DNA from: Anaeromyxobacter oryzisoli
GTDB taxonomy: Bacteria; Myxococcota; Myxococcia; Myxococcales; Anaeromyxobacteraceae
Direction of reading: 5' to 3'
Assembly (NCBI RefSeq): GCF_022690765.1
Contig: NZ_JALCZA010000001.1
Span: 101,938 to 165,937 of the forward strand
DNA length: 64,000 nucleotides
In this document: positions 28,403 to 37,891 of the stretch, piece after piece
Numbering within the stretch: position 1 is the stretch's first letter
Layout: each line of letters starts with the position of its first letter
The notes under the pieces: model-generated
Database searches by the model: none
Told to the model about the DNA's origin: nothing
What the model saw: the letters and a program-made list of their open reading frames with translations, nothing else
Translations under genes and position numbers: made by a program

Positions 28403-30076
28403 ATGCTCGAAGCCGCCTTCGCCCCCTACCGCCTCCCGCCGGGCGCCCTCCCGGAGGAGTCCGCGCGCGCCGCCGAGGCGCTCGCCGCGGAGCCGCTCCT
28501 CGCGCCGCCCGCGGAGCCGCTCCCGGCGCCGCTCGTGGACCGCGCCCTGGCGGATCTGCCGGCCGGACGCGCCGCGTCGCCCACCGAGGCCTGCCGGGCC
28601 GCGGACGGCTCGCCCTGCGGCCTCTCGGGGCCGCCCCGCGCCTGCCTCGCGTCCCAGCGCCAGCGGGCGCGGCTCGACGAGGCCTCCCGGGCCGCCCTCG
28701 AGGCCGGCTTCGCGGGCGTCTGCCTGGACCGGCCGGACGCGTCCCTCGCCCTCGGGTTGCTCGGCGCGGGCTTCTGCCCGGACTGCCAGCGGGCGCTCGG
28801 CCGGCACCTGCAGCGCGAGTACGGCGAGCACTTCCAGCCGGTGGACTACCTCGCCCTCGCCCGCGAGGCGCTCGCCTCCGCGCCGGGGGCGGTGGCCTTC
28901 GACCAGCTCCCGTTCGGCCGGGACTTCTGGCGGGTGCGCAACGAGCTGCTCGAGCAGGCGATCCGCGACTACGCCCGCGGCGCGCGCGACGCGGCCCGGG
29001 CGGCGGGCAAGGCGTTCGAGGTGGTGGCGCAGTTCGAGGCGATCGGCCCGGCCCAGCTCCGCTCCATCCAGCTCGTGGACGGGGCGATCTTCCCCGCCCC
29101 CGTCCCGACCACCGGGGCGGGGCTCGGCCTCGCCCGCCTGCTCCGCGGCACGGCGGGGCGCCGCCCGGTCGCGATCGCCCCCACGCCGGCGCCGCAGCAG
29201 CCGGGCGGGCTCCCGCGCCTCGCGGCGGTAGCGGCCACCTGCGGCGTCGAGCTCTCCGGCCTGGAGCCGGCCGGCGAGGCGGGCGCCGAGGTCGCCCGCA
29301 CCCGGCGGCTCGCCCGCCAGCTCGCGCTGCGGGCGGGACGCGCCCCGGCGCAGGGGACGCCGGTGGTGGAGTGCGCGGTGCTCTACTCCGCCGAGGCGGA
29401 TCTCTGGACCGGGGGGCGGCACCGGCTCGCGGTGGAGCGGGCGGGCGACGCGCTCGGCGCGCTCCACGTCCAGGCCCCGGTGATCACGCGGCTCCAGGAC
29501 GCGCCGCCGGAGGCCGCCCTGGTCCTGGCCGACGCGGGGGCGCTCTCCTCGCGCGAGGCGAAGGAGGTCCGGCGCAGGCTCGAGGCGGGCGCGCGCGTCC
29601 TCGCCTTCGGCGACCCGGCGCAGGTGGACGAGGCCGGGCGGCCGGCGGGGACCTTCCTGCCCGCCGGAAAGCCGGGCGGCGTGAAGGTCGGCGCGGGCCG
29701 GCTCGCGCAGCTTCCGCCGCTCGCGCCGGAGGCGGGCAGCGCGGCGCCGGCGGACCCGGAGCAGCTCGGCAAGGCGCTCGCGGTGCTCCTCGGGAAGGGG
29801 CGGCGCGCGGCGGGCGTGGCAGGCCGCACGCCCGTGCTGGTGGTGCTGCACCGGACCGGGGAGACCCTCGACGCGCACCTGGTCGCCCTCGGGCCGGAGA
29901 AGGCGCAGGGCGCGACCTTGTTCCTCGGCTCGCACGTCGCGGGCGGCGCCCGGCGCGGCCGGTTCGTCTCGGCGGACGGGACCGACGTGCGGATCCCGCT
30001 GAACCCGTCGGGCTACTCGATCTCGACGGTCCTCCCGAGCTTCCGAGGGTACGCGGTGCTGTCGCTGGGGGCGTAG
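28403..30076 (+). CDS. GH42-like TIM-barrel protein of unknown function
   Basis: This encodes 557 residues, ATG start, no signal peptide seen. The segment GFCPDCQRALGRHLQREYGE matches the 'FCPxCxxxFxxWLxxRYG' stretch common in GH42-like and related clan GH-A barrels. The following FWRVRNELLEQAIRDYARGA and AARAAGKAFEVVAQFEAIGP continue that layout. The C-terminal part (VLVVLHRTGETLDAHLVALG) resembles the small beta domain after such barrels. Clear acid/base and nucleophile glutamates are not evident, so activity is doubtful. The gene stands alone, with a palindromic repeat array downstream. Confidence 0.45.
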   Translation: MLEAAFAPYRLPPGALPEESARAAEALAAEPLLAPPAEPLPAPLVDRALADLPAGRAASPTEACRAADGSPCGLSGPPRACLASQRQRARLDEASRAALEAGFAGVCLDRPDASLALGLLGAGFCPDCQRALGRHLQREYGEHFQPVDYLALAREALASAPGAVAFDQLPFGRDFWRVRNELLEQAIRDYARGARDAARAAGKAFEVVAQFEAIGPAQLRSIQLVDGAIFPAPVPTTGAGLGLARLLRGTAGRRPVAIAPTPAPQQPGGLPRLAAVAATCGVELSGLEPAGEAGAEVARTRRLARQLALRAGRAPAQGTPVVECAVLYSAEADLWTGGRHRLAVERAGDALGALHVQAPVITRLQDAPPEAALVLADAGALSSREAKEVRRRLEAGARVLAFGDPAQVDEAGRPAGTFLPAGKPGGVKVGAGRLAQLPPLAPEAGSAAPADPEQLGKALAVLLGKGRRAAGVAGRTPVLVVLHRTGETLDAHLVALGPEKAQGATLFLGSHVAGGARRGRFVSADGTDVRIPLNPSGYSISTVLPSFRGYAVLSLGA

Positions 30077-30116
30077 CGCGGGGGCGGATCGGGCCACGGG
30101 CTACGGATCACGGAAG

Positions 30117-30335
30117 CCCGTCACCGTGCCCGTGACCGTCACCGTTCCCCGTGCCCGCGTCCCGCCTCCCGTGGCCCGTCGCCCGTGGCCCGTCGTCCGT
30201 GACCGGTGATGCCGTCGCCGTCGCCCGTGACCCATGTGCCGTCGGACCACGGGAAGGGGGCCACGGGACACGGGAACCGGATCACGGGTCACGGAACGGC
30301 CGGTGACGGTGACGATGACGGATCACGGAGGGACC
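30117..30335. repeat. Palindromic GTGACC/GGTCAC repeat, copy without a gene inside
   Basis: The left arm (GTGCCCGTGACCGTCACCG at 30126-30144, then CCCGTGGCCCGTCGCCCGTG) and right arm (CACGGGTCACGGAACGGCCG, then GTGACGGTGACGATGACGG to 30320) are inverted copies of each other, about 155 bp apart. It closely resembles the repeat at 22730-22870. It ends at the larC stop. Confidence 0.75.
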
Positions 30336-30338
30336 GCG

Positions 30339-31595
30339 TCACCCCGTGCGCCGCGCGCGGTACGCCGCGAGGGCGGCGTCCATCACCTCGCGCACCGCGA
30401 CGCCGCGCTCGCGGGCCCGGGCGAGGCAGTCGTCGTACTCCGGGTGCGCGCCGAGCTCGTGCCCGTCGCGCGACGCGATCTTCACGCGCACCGCGCCGTA
30501 GGGCGTCGCGACCTCCGCGAGCCGGCGCGCGAGGACGTCCCGCTCCACCGCGTGCCGGCGCACGCCGAGCGTGGTGGTCTCGGCGAACAGCGCGGCGGTC
30601 ACTGCGGCCCGCCGGCCCTCGTCGCAGAGCGCGCCGAGGAGGATCCCGGGCCGGCCCTTCTTCATGGTCACCGGGGCGGCCCACGCGTCGAGCGCGCCCG
30701 CCTCGAGCGCGGCCTCGATCGCGCGGGCGACGAGCTGGCCGGGGCAGTCGTCGAGGTTCGCCTCGAGGACCCAGAGCCGCTCCCCGTCGCCGCCCTCGGC
30801 GGCGCCCGGGGAGGCGCCCGCCACCGCCTCGTCCTCCCCCGAGCCCTGGGCGCGCGAGGTTCGCCCCGATTCGTACAGCTCACCCGAGGTCATCCGGAGC
30901 ACGTTCGGCCGATCCGGCCAGGCCGCCGTCCCGACCCCGTACCCGATCCGCCCCGGCACGAACGACGGGAGCGGCCCGAGCTGGGCGAGCTCGGCGAGGA
31001 GCGCGGCGCCGGTGGGGGTGACCGCCTCGCCCTGGGGGCCGCCGGGACGGATCGGCAGGCCGGCGAGGAGCTCGAGCACCGCGGGCGGCGGCACCGGCAT
31101 CACGCCGTGCGCGGTCCGCACCATCCCGCGCCCGAGCTCGGGCGGCGTCGAGACCACCCGCGGCCAGCCGAGGAGGTCGAGCACCACCGCCGCGCCGCAC
31201 ACGTCCACGATCGAGTCGATCGCCCCGACCTCGTGGAAGTGCACCCGCTCCACCGGGATCCCGTGCACCTTCGCCTCGGCCCGGCCGATCCGCTCGAAGA
31301 TCGCCCGCGCCGCGGCGCGCGCCCGCGGCGCCAGCCCGCTCGCGTCCACCAGGGCGAGGATCTCGGCGAGCCCCCGCTCGTGCGGCTGCTCGCCCTCGAC
31401 CACCACGTCCACGTGCGTTCCGCGGATCCCGTGCTCCGTCTTGGCCCGCACCTCGAGCCGCCAACCGGGGAGCTTCAGCGTCTCGAGGGCGGCGACGAGC
31501 GCGCCCCGGTCCACGCCGAGGTCGATCGCCGCCGCCATGAACATGTCGCCGGCGATCCCGCCGACCGGCTCGAGGACGAGGAGAGAGGTTGTCAT
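30339..31595 (-). CDS. larC: Nickel-pincer cofactor biosynthesis protein LarC
   Basis: This encodes 418 residues; ATG at 31595 with GGAG 8 nt upstream (a GTG three codons earlier is possible). It begins [20 protein letters not shown], the DUF111/LarC signature, and has [20 protein letters not shown] and the C-terminal domain [20 protein letters not shown], then [20 protein letters not shown]. LarC is a CTP-dependent nickel insertase making the nickel-pincer nucleotide of lactate racemase and related enzymes. Here N- and C-terminal halves are one continuous ORF, unlike lactobacilli, where larC is read through a frameshift. An Ala/Gly-rich linker joins the halves at about residues 255-275. Confidence 0.93.
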   Translation of the reverse strand: MTTSLLVLEPVGGIAGDMFMAAAIDLGVDRGALVAALETLKLPGWRLEVRAKTEHGIRGTHVDVVVEGEQPHERGLAEILALVDASGLAPRARAAARAIFERIGRAEAKVHGIPVERVHFHEVGAIDSIVDVCGAAVVLDLLGWPRVVSTPPELGRGMVRTAHGVMPVPPPAVLELLAGLPIRPGGPQGEAVTPTGAALLAELAQLGPLPSFVPGRIGYGVGTAAWPDRPNVLRMTSGELYESGRTSRAQGSGEDEAVAGASPGAAEGGDGERLWVLEANLDDCPGQLVARAIEAALEAGALDAWAAPVTMKKGRPGILLGALCDEGRRAAVTAALFAETTTLGVRRHAVERDVLARRLAEVATPYGAVRVKIASRDGHELGAHPEYDDCLARARERGVAVREVMDAALAAYRARRTG

Positions 31596-31611
31596 GAGGT
31601 GCACTCCGGGG

Positions 31612-31830
31612 CGCCCTTCGACTCCGGCGCGCTCGCGCGCGCCTACGCTCAGGGCGAGCGGGGGTTGGTTTACACCGGCGCGATCCCGCGCGCCCGCGTT
31701 CAGGGCGAGCGGCGGGTGGTTTCCTCCGGCGCGATCCGCCCGCGTTCAGCGCGAGCGGGGGTTGGTTTACTCCGGCGCCTCCGCGCGGCTGGGTTCACGG
31801 ACGAGCGGGGGTGGTCTACTCGCGCGCGAT
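31612..31830. repeat. Tandem array of about 55-60 bp units between larB and larC
   Basis: It starts with a dispersed palindromic repeat (CCCTTCGACTCCGGCGCGCT ... TACGCTCAGGGCGAGCGGG). GCGAGCGGGGGTTGGTTTAC and variants, spaced by TCCGGCGCGATCCGCGC-like segments, then recur about four times to the larB stop. The array looks like expansion of one arm of the palindromic element. It separates two genes that normally lie together. Confidence 0.75.
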
Positions 31831-32559
31831 CAGCCCCGCCACGAACGCGGCGCCGAACCCGTTGTCCACGTTCACGACCGTCACGTTCGGCGCGCAGGAG
31901 TTCAGCATCGTGAAGAGCGGCGCGAGCCCGCCGAGCGAGGCACCGTAGCCGACCGAGGTGGGCACCCCGATGACCGGCCGCCCGACGAGGCCGCCCACGA
32001 CGGAGGGCAGCGCGCCCTCCATCCCCGCGGCGACGATCACCGCCCGGGCGGACGCGAGATCGTGCCGGCGGGCCAGGAGCCGGTGCAGGCCGGCCACGCC
32101 GACGTCGTAGACGCGCAGGGCCTCGACGCCCATCACGTCCAGCGTCACCGCCGCCTCCTCGCACACCGGGATGTCCGAGGTGCCCGCGCAGCAGACCGCC
32201 ACCGGCCCCCTGGCGGGCAGGTCCATCCGACCCTTCCGGAGGGTGCGGGACACCGGATCGTACACGCTGCCACGCACCGCGCGGCGCGCCGGCCCGGCCT
32301 TCTCCGGCGAGAGCCGGGTCACGAGGAGGGGCCCGTCCGACGCGAGCCTCCGCGCGATGGCGGCGACCTGGGCCGCGGTCTTGGACTCCGCGAGCACCAC
32401 CTCCGGCATCCCGACCCGGAGCATCCGGTGGGTGTCCACGGTGGCCATGTCGCCGAGCCGCTCGAACGGCGCGTCCCGGAGCTCCCGGAGGGCGTCGTCG
32501 AGCGTGGCCTGCCCCGCCTTCACCCGGCCGAGGAGCCGGCGCAGCTTCTTCTCGTCCAT
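31816..32559 (-). CDS. larB: Nickel-pincer cofactor biosynthesis protein LarB
   Basis: This encodes 247 residues. It has the AIR-carboxylase (PurE)-like fold of LarB: VAVCCAGTSDIPVCEEAAVT with the conserved cysteines, and VIVAAGMEGALPSVVGGLVG then PVIGVPTSVGYGASLGGLAP. The tail GFGAAFVAGLIARE is typical. LarB carboxylates and hydrolyses nicotinic acid adenine dinucleotide to start pincer-cofactor synthesis; LarE and LarC follow. larE and a larA-type racemase are not in the window. It lies 10 bp downstream of the CheC-like gene in the long leftward run. Confidence 0.93.
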   Translation of the reverse strand: MDEKKLRRLLGRVKAGQATLDDALRELRDAPFERLGDMATVDTHRMLRVGMPEVVLAESKTAAQVAAIARRLASDGPLLVTRLSPEKAGPARRAVRGSVYDPVSRTLRKGRMDLPARGPVAVCCAGTSDIPVCEEAAVTLDVMGVEALRVYDVGVAGLHRLLARRHDLASARAVIVAAGMEGALPSVVGGLVGRPVIGVPTSVGYGASLGGLAPLFTMLNSCAPNVTVVNVDNGFGAAFVAGLIARE

Positions 32560-32569
32560 GCGGATGCTC

Positions 32570-33208
32570 TTAGCGCAGATCGCCCCGGAGCGGGGCGCGC
32601 GCCGCCTGCCGCGAGAGCAGGCGCCGCACGAGCTCGGCGATCCGCGCCGGCTCGGGCATCACGAGGACGAGCCCCTCGAAGGCGGGGGCGCCCTCCCGCG
32701 GCGCACAGGTGAAGCGGGTGGCGAGGGCGATGGAGCCGGCGTGGGTGACGAGCCCCTCGACGCACTCCCTCCCGGAGCCGCGGGCGAACGCGGGCACCGA
32801 GAGAAGCAGCCGCTCGCCGACGAGCGCCGCCACTGCGGAGACGAAGGCGCTCCCGGCGATGTTCCCGGACTCGAGCAGCGCGCTCTCCGCCATCCCGCCC
32901 CAGGCGCCGCCCGCCGGGAACCCGAGCGCCGCCGCGAGCGCCGCCGCGTCGCGCTCCGGGAGCGCGAGCAGGAGGTCCCCCTCGAGCGCCCCCTCGAGCT
33001 TCACGCCGACCGTCACGAGGTCCTGGCCGAGCCCGCCGAGGAAGGCCGCGATGGCGCCCTCCTCGGCGCCCACCCACGCCTCCGGCACGTCCATCGAGAG
33101 GCGGCGGCGGACGAGCTCGCCGAGGGCGGTGATCGCGCGGCCGCAGCCCACGCTCGCGAGCTCCTGGAGCGCGTCCAGCTCGCCGGGGCCGAAGGAGACG
33201 GGGCTCAA
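32570..33208 (-). CDS. cheC: CheC-like CheY-P phosphatase with one degenerate active site
   Basis: This encodes 212 residues. CheC proteins have two (D/S)xxxExxNx22P phosphatase motifs. The second is perfect here: SALLESGN in residues about 108-115, followed 22 residues later by proline (SVP). The first reads DALQELAS with serine replacing the asparagine, although the downstream proline (MDVP) is retained. One functional site is therefore predicted. It would dephosphorylate the CheY encoded two genes upstream. It follows cheA by 160 bp that hold a palindromic repeat. Confidence 0.85.
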   Translation of the reverse strand: MSPVSFGPGELDALQELASVGCGRAITALGELVRRRLSMDVPEAWVGAEEGAIAAFLGGLGQDLVTVGVKLEGALEGDLLLALPERDAAALAAALGFPAGGAWGGMAESALLESGNIAGSAFVSAVAALVGERLLLSVPAFARGSGRECVEGLVTHAGSIALATRFTCAPREGAPAFEGLVLVMPEPARIAELVRRLLSRQAARAPLRGDLR

Positions 33209-33247
33209 GCGCGCCCCCCCCGACCGCCCGCCCCGGCCCCCGGGAAA

Positions 33248-33298
33248 GACTCCGTTCGCCCTGAGCGGAGGCCCCGCGAAGCGGGGCGGAAGTCGAAG
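33248..33298. repeat. Dispersed palindromic repeat (reverse copy) between cheA and cheC
   Basis: GTTCGCCCTGAGCGGAGGCC, a GCGAAGC-like centre, then GGGGCGGAAGTCGAAGGGCG: same ends as the element at 18131, with a different, shorter core. Confidence 0.7.
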
Positions 33299-33368
33299 GG
33301 CGCGGCCGCCCCGAGGAGCGCGGAGGCCGTGGACCGCCCAGGGCGCGGCGAGCCGAGCGCGGCGCCGG

Positions 33369-35435
33369 TCACGCCGCCACCAGCCGCTGCACGTCGAGGA
33401 TGAACACCGGCCGCCCGTTGCCGAGCACGGTCACCGCCGAGAGCCCGGGCACGTCCTCGAGCGGGCTCCCGAGGGCCTTGAGCACCGCGTCCTGCTGGCC
33501 GAGCAGCGCGTCCACGGCCAGGCCGATCCGGCCGGCGTCCGCCTCGGCCACCACCACCGCTCGCTCGTCCTTCGCCGGCGCCGCCGCGAAGCCGAGCAGG
33601 CGGGTCAGGTCGTGCACCGGGACGAGGTCGCCGCCGTACGGGAGGACCGGGCCGCCGCGGCTCCGATCGAGGCGCGAGAGCTCCACCTGGGCCGCGCCGT
33701 GCACCTTCGCGATGGGGAGCCCGAGCACCTCCTCGCCGACGCGCACGAGGAGCACCGGCTGGACCGCGACGGTGAGGGGCAGCCGGAAGGTGAAGCGGCT
33801 CCCCGCGCCGCGCGCGCTCTCGATCTCGAGCGTGCCGCCCAGCCCCTCGATGGCCCGCTTCACCGCGTCCATCCCGACGCCGCGGCCGGAGAGATCGGTC
33901 ACCGCCTCGGCGGTGGACACCCCCGGCAGGCAGCAGAGGAGGAGCGCCTCGCGCTCGGACAGCGCCGCGGCCTGCTCCTCCGTGAGGGCCCCGCGCGCGA
34001 CCGCGGCCGCCCGGAGGCGCGTCGCGTCCATCCCCTTGCCGTCGTCCGAGATCTCGACGATCACCCGGTCGCGCTCGCGGCGCGCCTGGAGCGTCACCCG
34101 GCCGGTGGCGGGCTTGCCGGCGAGGAGCCGCAGGTGCGGCGCCTCGACGCCGTGGTCGATGGCGTTCCGCAGGACGTGCAGGAGCGGGTCCGAGAGCTCC
34201 TCGAGGATGGCCCGGTCGATCTCGATCTCCGCCCCGTGGATCTCGACCTCGACCTGCTTGTTCACCTTTCGCGCGATGTCCCGGGCGGCGCGCGGGAGCT
34301 GCTCGGTGACCAGCGCGAGCGGCGTCATCCGGACGGCCATCACCTTGTCGTGGAGGTCCTTCACGATCGCGCCGAGCCGATCCACCCCCTCGTCGAGGAG
34401 CGGCCGCTGGGCGGCGGGCAGGCTGCGGCCCACCTCCCGGATCCGGGCGGTCGCGAGGATGAGCTCGCCCACCGCGTCGAGGAACGTGTCGAGGAGCTCG
34501 GTCTTCACGCGGACGGTGCGGGCCGGCTCCGCGGACCGGGCCTCCCGCGCAGCGGCCGCGGGCGCGGGCCCGGCCGCGGGGCGCTCGGGGGCGGCCTCGC
34601 CGAGGGCCACGCCGGCGAGGTCCGAGATCTGCCCGAGCGCGCGCTCGACGCTCCGGAGCGGCTCCGACGTCTCGAGGAGGACCTGGAGCTTCTTCCCCGG
34701 GACGCGCCCCGCCCTGAGCTCCTCCACCGAGGGCACGCTCCGCGCCACCGTCCCCAGGGCGGCGAGCTTCTTCACCACCAGGAAGGCGCGGACCGCGGGG
34801 ATGGGGCAGCTCGCGGCGATCTCCACGTCGAGCTGCACGCGCCGCAAGGTCCGGGCCTGGGGGGCCTCGGCCCCCCTCCGCGCGGTCCCGGGGTCCGGCT
34901 CCGGCGGCGCGGGGGCGGCGGCGGCCCCGGACCCGCCGGCGCCCTTCGCGGGCTCCCGGCCGGTCGCGGCGCCCTCGGCAGCGCCGTCCGCGGCGGCGCG
35001 CGCCGGCTCCTTCGCGGGCTGCGCCGGCTGCACGCACCGCTCGCGCGACCGCCGCGCGGCCTCGACGAGCCGCGCGACGAGGGCGGGATCCGCCGGCGGC
35101 TTCGCGCCGCTCGCCGCGGCCTCGACCATCGCCTGGAGCGCGTCGCCCGCCGCGAGGAGCACGTCCACCGCCTCGCCGTCGAGCCGGGCGGGGTCCTTGC
35201 GGAACACGTCCACCAGGTCCTCGGCCTTGTGGGCGAGGGCGCCGATCCCCTCGAGCTGCATCGAGGCGGCCATCCCCTTCACGCTGTGCGCGTGGCGGAA
35301 GAGGCTGTCGATGGTGCCCTGGACCGCGCCGCCGTCCCGGGCCGCCTGCTCGAGCTGGACGAGATCGCGCCCGTAGCCGGCGAGGTGCTCGCCGGCCTCG
35401 GCGACGAAGAGCGAGAGGTACTTCTGGAGGTCCAC
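33369..35435 (-). CDS. cheA: Chemotaxis histidine kinase CheA
   Basis: This encodes 688 residues. The GTG at 35435 has GGAGGG 4 nt upstream. The HPt domain has the phospho-accepting histidine in SLFRHAHSVKGMAASMQLEG. A P2-like domain follows an Ala/Pro linker (about residues 205-285, RRVQLDVEIAASCPIPAVRA). Then come the H-dimerisation helices, the HATPase with N box HVLRNAIDHGVE, ISDDGKGMDA and GRGVGMDAVKRA, and a CheW-like C-terminal domain ending RPVFILDVQRLVAA. All five CheA domains are present. It would phosphorylate the CheY encoded 50 bp upstream. Confidence 0.96.
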   Translation of the reverse strand: MDLQKYLSLFVAEAGEHLAGYGRDLVQLEQAARDGGAVQGTIDSLFRHAHSVKGMAASMQLEGIGALAHKAEDLVDVFRKDPARLDGEAVDVLLAAGDALQAMVEAAASGAKPPADPALVARLVEAARRSRERCVQPAQPAKEPARAAADGAAEGAATGREPAKGAGGSGAAAAPAPPEPDPGTARRGAEAPQARTLRRVQLDVEIAASCPIPAVRAFLVVKKLAALGTVARSVPSVEELRAGRVPGKKLQVLLETSEPLRSVERALGQISDLAGVALGEAAPERPAAGPAPAAAAREARSAEPARTVRVKTELLDTFLDAVGELILATARIREVGRSLPAAQRPLLDEGVDRLGAIVKDLHDKVMAVRMTPLALVTEQLPRAARDIARKVNKQVEVEIHGAEIEIDRAILEELSDPLLHVLRNAIDHGVEAPHLRLLAGKPATGRVTLQARRERDRVIVEISDDGKGMDATRLRAAAVARGALTEEQAAALSEREALLLCCLPGVSTAEAVTDLSGRGVGMDAVKRAIEGLGGTLEIESARGAGSRFTFRLPLTVAVQPVLLVRVGEEVLGLPIAKVHGAAQVELSRLDRSRGGPVLPYGGDLVPVHDLTRLLGFAAAPAKDERAVVVAEADAGRIGLAVDALLGQQDAVLKALGSPLEDVPGLSAVTVLGNGRPVFILDVQRLVAA

Positions 35436-35485
35436 CGTTCCCTCCGTCGCGGGGCGGCGCGCCCCGGACCCGTCGAGGGGGGCGG

Positions 35486-35854
35486 CTACGCGTCCCCGAG
35501 GACCTTCTTCACGACGGAGAGGACGTCCTCCGACTTGAACGGCTTCACGATGAAGTCGCTCGCGCCGGCCTCGATCGCCTCCATCACCAGCGACTCCTGG
35601 CCGAGCGCGCTGCACATCACGACCACCGCGCGGGCGTCCTGCTTCACGATCTCGCGGGTCGCCTCGATGCCGCTCTTGAAGGGCATCACGATGTCCATGG
35701 TGGTGAGATCGGGCTTGAGCTCGCGGTACTTCTCCACCGCCTCGAGGCCGTTCGCGGCCTCGCCCACCACCTCGAAGCCGGAGCCCGAGAAGATGTCCTT
35801 GATCATGTTTCGCATGAAGATCGCGTCGTCGACGATCAGGACTCGCTTCGGCAT
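35486..35854 (-). CDS. cheY: CheY-like response regulator
   Basis: This encodes 122 residues, a single receiver domain. The acidic pocket is VLIVDDAIFMRN, the phosphorylated aspartate sits in TTMDIVMPFKSG, the switch serine in VMCSALGQ and the conserved lysine in FIVKPFKSEDV. As a stand-alone receiver between cheW and cheA it is the expected CheA target, and the CheC-like protein its phosphatase. Confidence 0.96.
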   Translation of the reverse strand: MPKRVLIVDDAIFMRNMIKDIFSGSGFEVVGEAANGLEAVEKYRELKPDLTTMDIVMPFKSGIEATREIVKQDARAVVVMCSALGQESLVMEAIEAGASDFIVKPFKSEDVLSVVKKVLGDA

Positions 35855-35954
35855 GGGCCTCTGGTTCCTCCCCGGCGGGGTGGACGAAAGCTATCACCGG
35901 TTTCGCGCGGCGGACAAGGACGCGGGCGCCCACCCACCTGCCCGTACGTGAACG

Positions 35955-36434
35955 CTAGCGGCCGCCGAAGAGCGCGACCGCCGCGTCCATCAGCGCGGCC
36001 GCGCCGAGCACGGTGACCGCGCCGGCGCGCGCGGCGGTCACCCCTCGGACGAGGCCGGCGCCGCCCTCGGCGGGCGGCGCGAGCGGCTCCACGCCGGCGA
36101 CCGCGCCCACGAGGAAGCCCAGGGTCCGCCGATCCTGGTCGAGGATCACGACGTGCCCCACCCCCTCGGCGAGCGGCTGCGGCGCGAGGCCGACGAGGGC
36201 CGCGAGGTCCACCACCGCGACCACCCGGCCGCGCAGGTTCATCACCCCGCGCACCGCCTCGGAGGCGCGCGGCACCCGCGCGAAGGGCGGCTGCGGGGGC
36301 ACCACCTCCCGGACGGCCTCGAGCGGCAGCGCGTAGCGCTCGCCGGCGACCCGGAACACGACGTGGCGCGCGGGGGCGTCGCCGGTGCGCTCGCCCGGCC
36401 TCGTCGCCGCCGCCTCGCTCGCGAGCTCCGCCAT
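35955..36434 (-). CDS. cheW: Chemotaxis coupling protein CheW
   Basis: This encodes 159 residues. The fold is recognisable from HVVFRVAGERYALPLEAVRE, the core SEAVRGVMNLRGRVVAVVDL and HVVILDQDRRTLGFLVGAVA. CheW couples the receptor to CheA. It starts 13 bp after the MCP stop, consistent with co-translation of an array of receptor, CheW, CheY and CheA. Confidence 0.93.
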   Translation of the reverse strand: MAELASEAAATRPGERTGDAPARHVVFRVAGERYALPLEAVREVVPPQPPFARVPRASEAVRGVMNLRGRVVAVVDLAALVGLAPQPLAEGVGHVVILDQDRRTLGFLVGAVAGVEPLAPPAEGGAGLVRGVTAARAGAVTVLGAAALMDAAVALFGGR

Positions 36435-36447
36435 CCCCGAGGCCCCG

Positions 36448-37836
36448 TCAGCCGAGCCGGAACCGGGAGACGACCGTCTGGAGCTCCACGGAGAGGTTCG
36501 TGAGCTCCTGCGCGGCGCTCGCCATCTGCGCGACCGCGGCGGTCTGCTCGGTCATCACCTTGCGCACCTGCCCCGTGGCGCTCGCGTTGGACGACGCGAC
36601 GTCGGAGATGTGGTCCATCGCCTGGACCATGTCCGCCGAGCCCTCGAGCTGCTCCCGGGCGGACCGCGAGATGACGCCCACCTTGTCGGCGCCGCTCGCG
36701 GCGATCTTCGCGATGTCGGCGAGGGCGAGCACGATCGCGTTCACGTCCTCGCGCCCCTCCCCGAGCTCGGCCACCGACTCCTTCATGGTCTCGACGACCT
36801 TCGCCGCGCGGCCGGAGATGTCCGTCGCGAGCGAGGAGATCTGCTCGGCGGACCGGCCGGCAGCCTCGGCGAGCTTGCGGACCTCCTCGGCGACGACGGC
36901 GAAGCCGCGGCCGTACTCGCCGGCGCGGGCGGCCTCGATGGTGGCGTTCAGCGCGAGGAGGTTCGTCTGGTTCGCGACCTGGGTGATCGCCTCGACGATC
37001 TTCGAGATCTCCTTGGTCCGCTCGCCGAAGGCGAAGACCTGCTCGCTCGCCGCCTCGATCCGGGCGAACACCTTCTTCACCTTCTCGCCCGCGAGCCGCG
37101 CCGCCGCGCCGCCGCTGGCCGCGCCGGAGGACGTCTCCGCCGACGCCCGCGCCGCGTCCTCGGCGCTCTTCGCGGTCCGCTCGATGGACGCCGCGATCGC
37201 GCCGATCACCTTCGAGGTCCGCTCCACCAGGTCCGACTGCTGCCCGGCGCCCTCGGCGATCTTCTCCATCGAGGAGGCGACCTCGTCCGTCGAGGCGTTC
37301 ACCTCCTCGGCGGACCCCTGCAGCTCGGTCGCGGCCTCGGACACCGACTGCGCCGTGCGCTGGATCCGGGAGACCAGGTCCCGCAGGTTCTCCTGCATGG
37401 TCCGGATCGCGATGGTGAGGTCGTCGATCTCGTCGTGGAAGGCCTTCTGCTCCTCGGAGAGCACCGCGCGCGAGAGGTCGCCGCGGCTGATCTCGACCGC
37501 GCTCGCCTTGAGCCGGCCGAGGCGGGAGACCCGGGCGATCGCCATGGTGAGCGCGAAGCCGAGCGCGAGCGTGAGGGCGAGGATGGTCACCACCTCGCCG
37601 ACCCGGCTCACCACGTGCGCCTGGACGAGCGGCACCGCGAAGAGGAGGACGCCGCCGAGGATGAAGTAGGAGGTGAGGATCTTGGTCTGGAGCGAGACGG
37701 TGAGGCCGGGCGCCGGCGGGGCGAGCCGGAGGGCCGGCTCGGCGGCGCGCCCGCGGACCGCGACGAGGTGCGGCGCGTCCTGGTGGCGCGCGCTCGGGCG
37801 CGTGGAAAGTCGCTCTTCCCCTCTCGCTCTCGGCAC
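36448..37836 (-). CDS. Methyl-accepting chemotaxis protein (no large sensor domain)
   Basis: This encodes 462 residues from the GTG at 37836; no closer in-frame start precedes the membrane helices. Two adjacent membrane segments ([20 protein letters not shown], then [20 protein letters not shown]) leave almost no periplasmic domain. A HAMP region follows (about 95-150) and then the signalling hairpin [20 protein letters not shown], then [20 protein letters not shown]. With no visible ligand-binding part it may sense membrane or cytoplasmic state, or respond to partners such as the nearby MglA-like GTPase. It heads the che part of the run, 55 bp after thiL. Confidence 0.93.
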   Translation of the reverse strand: MPRARGEERLSTRPSARHQDAPHLVAVRGRAAEPALRLAPPAPGLTVSLQTKILTSYFILGGVLLFAVPLVQAHVVSRVGEVVTILALTLALGFALTMAIARVSRLGRLKASAVEISRGDLSRAVLSEEQKAFHDEIDDLTIAIRTMQENLRDLVSRIQRTAQSVSEAATELQGSAEEVNASTDEVASSMEKIAEGAGQQSDLVERTSKVIGAIAASIERTAKSAEDAARASAETSSGAASGGAAARLAGEKVKKVFARIEAASEQVFAFGERTKEISKIVEAITQVANQTNLLALNATIEAARAGEYGRGFAVVAEEVRKLAEAAGRSAEQISSLATDISGRAAKVVETMKESVAELGEGREDVNAIVLALADIAKIAASGADKVGVISRSAREQLEGSADMVQAMDHISDVASSNASATGQVRKVMTEQTAAVAQMASAAQELTNLSVELQTVVSRFRLG

Positions 37837-37891
37837 GTCGCGCCTCGCCTTCGTCGGCTCGTGGGACAGGTGCGGGGTCGCCCGGGGACGC

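Noticed and set aside
31612..31830. Possible CRISPR array
   Set aside because: Units are tandem with short, similar intervals and not unique spacers, share sequence with a dispersed repeat, and no cas gene is near.
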